DNA from: Chlamydiota bacterium
GTDB lineage: Bacteria; Chlamydiota; Chlamydiia; Chlamydiales; Waddliaceae
Reading direction: 5' to 3'
DNA length: 5,833 bases
Assembly: GCA_011065005.1 (NCBI GenBank)
Contig: JAAKFP010000172.1
Coordinates: 1-5,833, forward strand
Within the stretch, counting starts at the first letter, position 1; each line of letters opens with the position of its first letter. The notes under the pieces were generated by a model that worked only from the letters and a program-made list of their open reading frames with translations, did not search any database and had not been told where the DNA came from. A program made the translations under genes and the position numbers. Positions 1 through 5,827 of the stretch are shown in pieces.

Positions 1-124
1 CGTTTCGGTCGCAAGCTCCCTTCACTGCTGCCTGGGCTATCCACTTTCAGACCTTCGGCCCTTTGATTTTTCACATTTTTGGCTGGGGCCATCGTCCCAG
101 AAATAGTGACCTGAATAGTTACAA
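1..124 (-). repeat. Left copy of flanking inverted repeat (truncated by window edge)
   Basis: The first 120 bases are the reverse complement of 5617-5736, with mismatches only at positions 27 and 106. Similarity fades after about 124. The match starts at base 1, so the repeat very likely continues outside the window. It ends 25 bases from the stop codon of the 205-aa gene. It carries no complete gene. A short frame starting with ATG at 92-90 reads outward on the minus strand and is the same frame seen in the right copy. I infer that this is a piece of a mobile or multicopy element; its family is not recognisable to me. Confidence 0.9.
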
Positions 125-148
125 GAATTTTAATGCGTTAGCCCTGCA

Positions 149-766
149 CTACCTTCGTTGGGATTCGGCTTTGAGCTTTTCGAAGTAGCGAAATCTGTCA
201 GCGAAAGCATGGGCAATCTCATCGATGCTTTTGTTTAGCTGGTTTGTAAAATCCTCTGTGGGGGTCAGAATGAGGTTTTCACTTTGCCAGGTGATCGCTT
301 GCAGCGTAGTACCTTCTTCAAGTTTCACCCGGTCCAAATAGATTTTCTCAAATAGACGTCCCTCAGTGTGGACGGCGTATCCTACTTTTTCGATAGGATA
401 GAGCATGATGAGGATATGAAAGAAAGGGAGAAACGGTTCACCAGCTTTGGCTTCGGAATAGGGTTGAATTCCTGCCTCTTTAAAAATCTCCACTGTCCGG
501 GACCTGATCATATCTTCAGTGATGGGGATATCTGTATTTTGTGGTTTGAAGATTTCAACAACGATATCGATTTTATCAGTGATGTTATAGAGGTGATCGC
601 TACCTACCCAGTTGCCGCTTCGCTGAGCAACAATTCCTGGATTTGGATAGAACTGCCCATTATCGCTAGACTGTGCAAATGCCGGGATAACGTTGATGGT
701 AAAAATGCAAAAGAAAGCGACAAACATTTTCTGAACGGAATATCTGCGACTTTGGAAAAAAAACAT
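149..766 (-). CDS. Conserved hypothetical exported protein, 205 aa
   Basis: I do not recognise a named family. The start is the ATG at 766-764, because AAGGAG (778-773) lies six bases upstream; an in-frame upstream ATG at 847 would extend 81 bases into the preceding gene and has no such support. The N-terminus looks like a Sec signal peptide: basic residues near 7-13 (RR, K), a hydrophobic core at about 15-29, and an AFA-QS junction at 31/32 that suits signal peptidase I. No lipobox is visible. The mature part is an alpha/beta-looking domain of about 170 aa ending in a charged, probably helical tail (ADRFRYFEKLKAES near the C-terminus). It is the second gene of a two-gene unit: its ribosome site overlaps the stop codon of the 208-aa gene, so translation is probably coupled. 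The likely location is periplasm or outer envelope. Function unknown; it may work with the upstream membrane-anchored partner. Confidence 0.85.
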   Translation of the reverse strand: MFFFQSRRYSVQKMFVAFFCIFTINVIPAFAQSSDNGQFYPNPGIVAQRSGNWVGSDHLYNITDKIDIVVEIFKPQNTDIPITEDMIRSRTVEIFKEAGIQPYSEAKAGEPFLPFFHILIMLYPIEKVGYAVHTEGRLFEKIYLDRVKLEEGTTLQAITWQSENLILTPTEDFTNQLNKSIDEIAHAFADRFRYFEKLKAESQRR

Positions 767-772
767 TTGGGT

Positions 773-778
773 CTCCTT
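773..778 (-). promoter_or_regulatory. Ribosome binding site deciding the start of the 205-aa gene
   Basis: AAGGAG on the minus strand, six bases before the ATG at 766. It overlaps the TAA stop (779-777) of the upstream gene, an arrangement typical of translational coupling. It rules against the longer frame starting at 847. Confidence 0.8.
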
Positions 779-1403
779 ATTCTGTTTGTTCTGCTGATGG
801 AGAGGCAGAGCTAAGCTCGAAGGAATTGATAAAGAAGTTGAATTCATTAGTGTTATAGTTTTCTGTTTTCACAATTCGAGTCAGCACAAGCATGGTGTTG
901 TTAACCATAAAGGTTTTTGAATCAACGCTTAACTCATTGTTACCAAAAGCAAAATCTAGGGAGTTATACCCTTTATATTTTCCCGATTCCATGGTACGCA
1001 ATTCGTTGTCGGGACTGGCTGCCATCATATCATTCATCATCGCCCTCATGAGTGAATCCCCATCGGAGTCTGCTGTTTTATCGGGAAAAGTGATGAGGCT
1101 GATCATAAAAATGGTGCCATCATCTTTCTCAGAAACATACATTTCGTACTTTCTGGTTTCATTGGACTTGGGATCTTTGATATTCTCAGTAGCATGTTGT
1201 GGAAGAGTGGGGAACAGAACTTTAAACTCTCCATTCGTTCCTGTGAATTCATGCCAATTCTGAAAATTGTAGACCTCCAAACTTACTGGTGATTTCTCTT
1301 CTTCTATGGGAAAAATGCGATATGTTTCTTTAGCATAATTAAAAATGAGATAGCTCGCCAACACCAGAGCTACGACCACGAAAATGGATAGATACTTTGC
1401 CAT
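777..1403 (-). CDS. Membrane-anchored conserved hypothetical protein, 208 aa
   Basis: The preferred start is the ATG at 1403-1401, with AAAGG (1415-1411) seven bases upstream; a TTG at 1424 gives seven more residues but has less support. Residues 5-23 are a single uncleaved-looking hydrophobic segment (LSIFVVVALVLASYLIF), so the protein is probably a bitopic inner-membrane protein with its C-terminal domain outside the cytoplasm. From about residue 48 it has the pattern WHEFTGTNGEFKVLFPTLP, an aromatic-rich beta hairpin ending in an F-x-V-x-x-P-x-x-P-like turn. That pattern is seen in several poorly characterised bacterial envelope domains. The domain ends with FINSFEL near 191-197, followed by a Ser/Ala/Glu-rich tail. 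It is the first gene of a pair with the 205-aa exported protein, separated by 10 bases. No enzyme motif is visible. The family resemblance is weak and based on pattern only; function unknown. Confidence 0.85.
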   Translation of the reverse strand: MAKYLSIFVVVALVLASYLIFNYAKETYRIFPIEEEKSPVSLEVYNFQNWHEFTGTNGEFKVLFPTLPQHATENIKDPKSNETRKYEMYVSEKDDGTIFMISLITFPDKTADSDGDSLMRAMMNDMMAASPDNELRTMESGKYKGYNSLDFAFGNNELSVDSKTFMVNNTMLVLTRIVKTENYNTNEFNFFINSFELSSASPSAEQTE

Positions 1404-1410
1404 AGGATAA

Positions 1411-1415
1411 CCTTT
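1411..1415 (-). promoter_or_regulatory. Ribosome binding site for the 208-aa gene
   Basis: AAAGG on the minus strand, seven bases before the ATG at 1403. It supports this start over the in-frame TTG at 1424. Confidence 0.55.
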
Positions 1416-1487
1416 ACTCTTCAATCAAAAAACGGATTTTTTTACTGTCGTTTGTAATTTAATTTATATAACCATAATAGGAAACAA

Positions 1488-1522
1488 GCAAGAGAAAAAT
1501 CAAGGGTTTGCTTTTCTCTTGC
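1488..1522 (-). terminator. Probable intrinsic terminator after pfp
   Basis: A perfect 11-bp inverted repeat (1488-1498 with 1512-1522, GCAAGAGAAAA) encloses a 13-base loop. It begins six bases after the pfp stop codon. On the minus strand the hairpin is followed by TTGTTTCC, a modest T-rich tract. The stem is A/T-rich, with GC pairs at the base. The position, right after the last codon of pfp and before the next gene, supports termination of the hydrolase-pfp transcript. The weak T-tract keeps confidence moderate. Confidence 0.65.
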
Positions 1523-1528
1523 AATTTC

Positions 1529-3175
1529 TTACACTTTTGATGCAAATCTTTGATGCTCATACTCAAGTGTTAGAGTGGTGACGTCTGTGATTTCTGGAGA
1601 TCCCGAGAATTGGATCGGCCCTGGATAACGGTATTCATCCTTTTTTCCCCATATTTCTCTTTGTTCTTTGAAAATCCTAAAGGGGGTTCCGTCGAGGTCT
1701 ACGAGCGCTTTTTGGATGACTGGTTTCATCTTCCCTTTTCTCTCTTCCATATGAATCATGCTGGCTAGGGGTATCCCGGTGATATGCCAATCTTCAACGG
1801 GGCCTGAAAGATTTTGGACACAGCTCATGTATCCCGTCGCTCCGGAATCGATGAGGAGCGTAACAACATATCCTAGGGCATAACAATATTGAGCATCGAA
1901 GTTCGAGGGATAGCAGGACCGTCCTTCATAACCACAGAAGAGGGGCTGAGCGCTGAACTTTCCTACATAGGTGCCAGAGCTCTTTCGCTTTTTAAGTTCT
2001 TGTTTAACGGCTTCGATGAAGAGTCTTTCGGTTTCGATTTTGGAGACTTGAACGTTGCCGTGGGGGTCTCGGTCTAGTAGAAGTTGGGCCTGAATATCTT
2101 TTGGAATGTAATCGAAGCATTTCTTTGAAGCTGAACTCAATTGTTGCTCAGCAAATGTGATTTTTTCTTCTTTGGAAAGAGCCTTGTCGATTTTCAAACG
2201 GTTAAGTTCCTGGATGAGGATTTTCATTTCTGGAATGAATTCGATAATCCCTTCAGGAATTAAGATCGCTCCGTAATTTTTTCCTTCATCAGCGCGAGAG
2301 CAGATCAGATCGCAAACTTGGTTTGTGAGTTCTTGCAGGGTTTGTTGCTCTGCGGCAACCTCTTCTCCGATCAACGTGAGGTTGGGGTGTGTTTGCAAGG
2401 CACATTCCAGAGCTATATGTGAAGCGGAACGTCCCATTAGTTTGATGAAAAAATAGTATTTCTTAGCAGAAAGACTATCCCGCAAGATACTTCCGATTGT
2501 TTCTGAAAAAGTTTTTGTAGCGGTATCAAAGCCGAAAGAGATCTCAATCTCTTCGTTCTTTAAATCGCCATCGATCGTTTTGGGGACACCGACAACACGT
2601 GTGGATACGCCGTTTTCTTCAAAGTGTTCTGCCAAAAGAGCGGCGTTTGTGTTAGAGTCATCCCCGCCAATAATCACTAATCCATCCAATTGAAGCTCTT
2701 TGACGGTATTGACTGCCTGCTGAAACTGTTCGGAAGTTTCGATCTTTGTTCTGCCAGCACCAATGAGGTCGAATCCTCCCTGATTGCGATATACTGCAAG
2801 AAGATCCTCTGTGAGTTCGATGTGATCATTATCTGTGATGCCACTTGGACCGTTTAGAAATCCAAAGAGACGGCTCTCCGGATGAATCTCCTTCATAGCA
2901 TCGAAAAGTCCTGTGATGACATTGTGCCCCCCGGCAGCCTGTCCTCCGGAAAGGACAACACCCACACGTAAGACTTGATGAGGTTGTTCAGAACCCACAG
3001 CAAATTCAAGCTTAGGCTGCCCCATGGTTTTTGGGAAGAGCTTCGCAACTTCCGGATTTGTAGTATGTTCCCCTTCTACCGGTTTTGCTTGGAGATTTTT
3101 GATATCTCGAAGGATTCTTGGAAGCTTAGGTTGGAAGTTCTGCCGTTGTTTTTGCAAATGGGAATACTCAGACAT
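1529..3175 (-). CDS. pfp: Pyrophosphate--fructose 6-phosphate 1-phosphotransferase (long-form PPi-PFK), 548 aa
   Basis: Catalyses reversible PPi-dependent phosphorylation of fructose 6-phosphate to fructose 1,6-bisphosphate in the cytoplasm (glycolysis/gluconeogenesis). The phosphofructokinase motifs are in order: SGGQAAGGHN (76-85, phosphate-binding loop), GGDDS (170-174), PKTIDGD (198-204, catalytic Asp202), MGRSASH (247-253) and GYEGR (415-419, sugar-phosphate binding). GGDD in place of GGDG, and Lys199 before TIDGD, are the accepted markers of PPi rather than ATP use. The length of about 550 aa matches the long PFP clade of chlamydiae, spirochaetes and plants. The start is the ATG at 3175, because AGGAG (3187-3183) lies seven bases upstream; an in-frame ATG at 3259 would add 28 residues overlapping the hydrolase gene. 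It follows the hydrolase by 49 bases and is probably co-transcribed with it. The chlamydial homologues are often labelled pfkA. No damage is seen in the frame. Confidence 0.96.
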   Translation of the reverse strand: MSEYSHLQKQRQNFQPKLPRILRDIKNLQAKPVEGEHTTNPEVAKLFPKTMGQPKLEFAVGSEQPHQVLRVGVVLSGGQAAGGHNVITGLFDAMKEIHPESRLFGFLNGPSGITDNDHIELTEDLLAVYRNQGGFDLIGAGRTKIETSEQFQQAVNTVKELQLDGLVIIGGDDSNTNAALLAEHFEENGVSTRVVGVPKTIDGDLKNEEIEISFGFDTATKTFSETIGSILRDSLSAKKYYFFIKLMGRSASHIALECALQTHPNLTLIGEEVAAEQQTLQELTNQVCDLICSRADEGKNYGAILIPEGIIEFIPEMKILIQELNRLKIDKALSKEEKITFAEQQLSSASKKCFDYIPKDIQAQLLLDRDPHGNVQVSKIETERLFIEAVKQELKKRKSSGTYVGKFSAQPLFCGYEGRSCYPSNFDAQYCYALGYVVTLLIDSGATGYMSCVQNLSGPVEDWHITGIPLASMIHMEERKGKMKPVIQKALVDLDGTPFRIFKEQREIWGKKDEYRYPGPIQFSGSPEITDVTTLTLEYEHQRFASKV

Positions 3176-3182
3176 CAAAAAA

Positions 3183-3187
3183 CTCCT
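3183..3187 (-). promoter_or_regulatory. Ribosome binding site deciding the pfp start
   Basis: AGGAG on the minus strand, seven bases before the ATG at 3175. It is one of the two clearest Shine-Dalgarno sequences in the window and argues against the longer frame from 3259. Confidence 0.8.
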
Positions 3188-3224
3188 ACATGGTGTATAC
3201 TCAACTTGCTTCGATATATCACGT

Positions 3225-4019
3225 CTAAAGAGTTTTTGCAAACCATTCACAGGTGCCATGGGTAGCTTTCAGCTTTTCTTCTGGATGGGTAAAGTCGTGA
3301 TCGCTGTGAGGAAGTCTGATAAACTCTGTCGTTGCGGGTGCCGATTTGCGAGCTTCCACATATTGTTCCGCATGCTTGATACTAACAAAGGGATCTTTCT
3401 CCCCATGAATCACTAGAAGAGGAACTTCTTTCAAAGACTCCAACTCCTTCTCTATTGACATTGCAAATAATTCTTTATAGAAGTCCATGCTGGGAAGTTG
3501 CCCATTGATGCGCATTAATTCGTGACGTTGTTCTTCATCTACTTGTTGTGTTTCGATCATTTCCCAATGCTCTTCCCACTGCTCGGCGTTATATACCGGA
3601 GCCCAAAGTCCCATGCTTTTGACGTTCCCAAAGCGGTGAGCGGCAATTACTGCTATTGCACAACCAAAGGAGCGGCCAAAAACTCCAATGCGGTTGGGAT
3701 CGATGTGAGGTTGTTGAGAAAGGAACGCAAACGCTTTTACAGCATCACTAACCTCCCCTTCCAGCGACATTTCTCCAAAATTTCCTTCACTGTCTCCCGA
3801 TCCTCTGAAGTCAAAACGGTAAGAGGCGATCCCTGCCTTTGAGAGGCATTCGGAAAGGAGCACGTACATACGATGTTGTCCAATTTTATGACCGGCGAGG
3901 CCGTGACAAAAGAGCACTACAGGTGGTTTTTCGATGTTTAGAGGGCGGTGGATGACTCCAACAATTTTCTCCCCTTTATTGGTGAATTCTACCCAATTCC
4001 TGGTTTCGAACTTATCCAT
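3225..4019 (-). CDS. Alpha/beta hydrolase (serine hydrolase), 264 aa
   Basis: A cytoplasmic alpha/beta-hydrolase-fold enzyme; substrate unknown (ester, thioester or peptide bonds are all possible). Visible parts: the FCHGLAGHK oxyanion-hole loop (about 37-45), YRFDFRGSGDSEG (67-79, typical of this fold), the nucleophile elbow GRSFG (115-119, Ser117), Asp209 in VIHGEKDP, and His241 in PHSDHDF (His238 and His245 are alternatives). A complete Ser-Asp-His triad is therefore likely. I take the ATG at 4019 as the start. A GTG at 4088 would add 23 residues, but that stretch lies almost wholly inside the palindrome arm (4037-4107) and looks unrelated to the fold. No strong Shine-Dalgarno precedes 4019, so the start is less sure than the fold. 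It sits 49 bases before pfp; as I recall, Chlamydia trachomatis has the same neighbour pair (CT206-CT207), often annotated there as an acyltransferase or hydrolase. The protein is Cys/His-bearing but has no signal peptide. Confidence 0.9.
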   Translation of the reverse strand: MDKFETRNWVEFTNKGEKIVGVIHRPLNIEKPPVVLFCHGLAGHKIGQHRMYVLLSECLSKAGIASYRFDFRGSGDSEGNFGEMSLEGEVSDAVKAFAFLSQQPHIDPNRIGVFGRSFGCAIAVIAAHRFGNVKSMGLWAPVYNAEQWEEHWEMIETQQVDEEQRHELMRINGQLPSMDFYKELFAMSIEKELESLKEVPLLVIHGEKDPFVSIKHAEQYVEARKSAPATTEFIRLPHSDHDFTHPEEKLKATHGTCEWFAKTL

Positions 4020-4036
4020 GGCGCACACTAAGGTTA

Positions 4037-4202
4037 AACCTAGAAAACGCAGTTGAAAACGATCTCTAAGCACAATCTTTTGGCCCACAACCGCTTACAA
4101 TGGAGGGGCCCTTCACCGTATGGGAATGTGACCCTCCATTGTAAGTGGTTATGAACCAAAATCTTGCACTTATAGATCATTTTCAACTGCGTTTTCTAGG
4201 TT
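4037..4202. repeat. Long imperfect palindrome, MITE- or REP-like element
   Basis: Bases 4037-4107 are the inverted copy of 4132-4202: 71-bp arms, 10 mismatches (about 86% identical), with a 24-base centre (4108-4131). The outer 23 bp and the inner 14 bp of the arms match perfectly. Most of the ten differences are transitions, which can still pair as G-U in one of the two transcripts. It lies between the stop of the 413-aa gene (4233) and the start of the hydrolase (4019). A TTAA occurs at 4034-4037 and again at 4201-4204, but offset by one base relative to the arms, so a target duplication is not established. It carries no gene. I infer a non-autonomous mobile element or a structured RNA region. 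As a terminator it lacks a T-tract. Confidence 0.9.
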
Positions 4203-4232
4203 AAAGAACCCTCAACATAACCAGTTTTCGAA

Positions 4233-5474
4233 TTATTTTCCACCAGGAGTTGGGCTATAGATAGAATCAAAATACTTTGATTTGTATAAATCCCCAGGAG
4301 TAATACGATTGGGACGCTTCCCAAATTGTTTCCCTACATCAAATCCTTTATTTGCATACAAAGCGCCGATAGCTCCAGAACAGGAAAAACCTTGCTTCGA
4401 ATTTACCCACTCCTTTTCTGCAGCCTCTTCAGTATAACCCTTGGGTCGCCTACTGGTAGGAAGAATCACTCTGATTAAATCTAAGGGATAGGTTTTCTTC
4501 TTCGTACCCTCAGTTTTTGCGCCTTTGACGATCTTATCGAAGAAAGAGTCTTTTAGGTTTTTCCGTTCAAGTTCATCTAGCATCGTCTTATTAGGTAGAT
4601 GGACATGATATAGATAGAGGGCTCTATCCTTCCATGTTCTCTCTTCGACATATCCTCCAGGAGATCTTTTTTCAATGTCCCCTGCTTTGTTCTTGGCAGG
4701 CCCCTTATCCATATGGAAGAACTGACCTTCTCCAAGAGAAAGAACAGCGTGTGTTTTGGGTGATTTAGTGAAAAGCGATAAAATTGGTTTAATGATCTTA
4801 TCTTTTCTCCACTTTCTGCCTAATGCAGACGCCTTCTGTCCTAGAAGCCGATACCCAATAAGATCGGCCGTGGGATTAGCCAAAAGAACAGCGCCTCTGG
4901 GAATCTCTCTTCCCCTCAAAGGTAAGTCCTCACTATCATTCCATACAGCAAACTTGCGCTGTAAAGGATCTGAATGGATCCACTGCGCCAGCTTCCTGTC
5001 TTCGGTAAAATAGTCTTTCCAGGCTTCTGCTGTTTCAGGGAGATTCTCCGAATCTGGGAGAGGATCCTCGCACTTTGTTTTTGCCAGGTTTTGTAATCCC
5101 CCCACTTCTTTTTTGAAGGTCTGATAATTCTCACCACCTTTTAAAGATTTTGCCCAGCCGCTCGTAAAGATCTTTGCTTCAATCTGCATGACTTTTTTAA
5201 CTTCTCCAAGCAATTGGATGTTATTATCATCGCTATCTTTATCTTCTAGTTGCATTTTGAGATCAGTCACACGACCAACTAGACTTGACTGTAGTTTGTT
5301 GAACACAGCGATATTTTGTTTTTTGCTCCCTCCTTTGAAGAGGTCCACGAAAAACCATTTAATACGAGGCATGATCCCTAAAACGGCTTTATCTTCTCTA
5401 AATTTACCCCTGCCATTGGCTAATTTCATCAATTCGCCGTATGGAAAGTCATTTGTTGGGGATGAAATAGACAT
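4233..5474 (-). CDS. Putative permuted NlpC/P60 (YiiX-like, peptidase C92) cysteine hydrolase, 413 aa
   Basis: The C-terminal half looks like a circularly permuted papain-like domain. IPRGAVLLANP (191-201) resembles the GD-V/I-L opening strand of YiiX/YaeF proteins. THAVLSLGEGQFFHMD (241-256) contains the expected histidine (His242). GFSCSGAIG (362-370) holds the likely nucleophile (Cys365), and ITPGDLYKSKYF (391-402) matches the closing TP-x-D-L-x-S-x-x-F signature of that group. His before Cys is the permuted order. Residues 1-185 form a lysine-rich, largely helical region of unknown kind with no signal peptide. Members of this superfamily act as amidases, peptidases or acyl hydrolases. Given the probable chlamydial host, a type III effector or peptidoglycan-directed enzyme is possible, but this is inference. 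The start is the ATG at 5474; only a weak AAGTGGG precedes it, and the frame is closed soon upstream. It is separated from the hydrolase by the palindrome and is probably transcribed on its own. The family call rests on motif pattern only. Confidence 0.7.
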   Translation of the reverse strand: MSISSPTNDFPYGELMKLANGRGKFREDKAVLGIMPRIKWFFVDLFKGGSKKQNIAVFNKLQSSLVGRVTDLKMQLEDKDSDDNNIQLLGEVKKVMQIEAKIFTSGWAKSLKGGENYQTFKKEVGGLQNLAKTKCEDPLPDSENLPETAEAWKDYFTEDRKLAQWIHSDPLQRKFAVWNDSEDLPLRGREIPRGAVLLANPTADLIGYRLLGQKASALGRKWRKDKIIKPILSLFTKSPKTHAVLSLGEGQFFHMDKGPAKNKAGDIEKRSPGGYVEERTWKDRALYLYHVHLPNKTMLDELERKNLKDSFFDKIVKGAKTEGTKKKTYPLDLIRVILPTSRRPKGYTEEAAEKEWVNSKQGFSCSGAIGALYANKGFDVGKQFGKRPNRITPGDLYKSKYFDSIYSPTPGGK

Positions 5475-5616
5475 AATGCAAAACCCACTTTAATATTTTT
5501 ACAGGTATTTTTTTATTACTTAACTAAAGTGTAACAAAAATACAATAAGAAATTATGTAGAAAATATTAAGATTAAATAAAGGTAAAAGAATTTTTTGGT
5601 TTATTAGGGAAATTGC
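5475..5616. other. AT-rich intergenic region upstream of the 413-aa gene
   Basis: A strongly A/T-rich stretch between the start of the 413-aa gene and the right flanking repeat. I see no gene or hairpin of note. It is the natural place for the promoter of the 413-aa gene. Confidence 0.6.
5511..5537 (-). promoter_or_regulatory. Weak sigma-70-like promoter candidate for the 413-aa gene
   Basis: On the minus strand, TTGTTA (5537-5532) and, after about 16 bases, TAAAAA (near 5515-5510) each match four of six consensus bases. They lie about 36 bases before the ATG at 5474. In such AT-rich DNA matches of this kind occur by chance, so this is only a candidate. Confidence 0.2.
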
Positions 5617-5736
5617 AACTATTCAGGTCATTATTTCTGGGACGATGGCCCCAGCCAAAAATGTGAAAAATCAAAGGGCCGAAGGTCTGAAAGTGGATAG
5701 CCCAGGCAGTAGTGAAGGGAGCTTGCGACCGAAACG
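5613..5736 (+). repeat. Right copy of flanking inverted repeat
   Basis: Reverse complement of 1-124, with two mismatches in the core 5617-5736 and one more in the four weaker bases at the inner edge. The outer edge cannot be set, because the left copy is cut at base 1. Unlike the left copy, its outward flank is visible and leads into the three 20-bp direct repeats at 5762-5827. It contains a short frame (ATG 5645 to TAG 5749, 34 codons, ending in basic residues) shared with the left copy. A 7-bp inverted pair CCCAGGC/GCCTGGG (5701-5707, 5740-5746) spans its outer edge. Probably part of a multicopy mobile element. Confidence 0.9.
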
Positions 5737-5761
5737 GAAGCCTGGGTAGAGAGACGGTCCG

Positions 5762-5827
5762 ATCCAAGCACATAGGTAACATTTTATCCAAGCACATGGG
5801 TGACATTATCCAAGCACATAGGTAACA
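5762..5827 (+). repeat. Three 20-bp direct repeats, probable insertion-sequence end
   Basis: Units at 5762-5781, 5786-5805 and 5808-5827. Units 1 and 3 are identical (ATCCAAGCACATAGGTAACA), and unit 2 differs at two bases. Start-to-start spacing is 24 and 22 bases. Short tandem copies of this size near the tip of an element are known as transposase binding sites, for example in the IS21 family. I infer a similar role here, but the transposase gene is not in the window and the family cannot be named. The array may continue beyond base 5833. Confidence 0.8.

Noticed and set aside
368..814. Open frame of 148 codons on the plus strand
   Set aside because: It is antisense to the well-supported 205-aa exported protein gene, which has a strong ribosome site and signal peptide. 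The plus-strand product shows no domain pattern.
892..1263. Plus-strand open frame inside the 208-aa gene
   Set aside because: It lies wholly antisense to a gene with a good start and membrane anchor, and its translation looks like a shadow (Ser/Leu/Phe-rich).
3024..3416. Plus-strand open frame across the hydrolase-pfp junction
   Set aside because: It is antisense to conserved coding sequence of both the hydrolase and pfp, and its cysteine-rich product matches nothing recognisable.
4037..4202. Reading the long palindrome as a rho-independent terminator for the 413-aa gene
   Set aside because: There is no T-rich tract after the stem on either strand, and 71-bp arms are far longer than a usual terminator stem.
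4034..4204. TTAA target-site duplication flanking the palindrome (piggyBac-like)
   Set aside because: TTAA occurs at both edges, but the left one is offset by a base from the arm boundary. TTAA is also common in AT-rich DNA, so a duplication is not demonstrated.
4188..5188. Possibility that the 413-aa gene is frameshifted, suggested by another minus-strand frame at 4916-5137
   Set aside because: The 413-aa frame is continuous from 5474 to 4233 and contains all the catalytic-type motifs in one frame. The other frame is a short shadow.
5573..5806. Open frame of 77 codons on the minus strand through the right repeat
   Set aside because: It runs across the direct repeats and the inverted repeat, has no convincing ribosome site, and its N-terminus simply translates the repeated units (repeated PMCLD). 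The one substitution between repeat copies in this region changes its amino acid. It is probably a by-product of repeat DNA.
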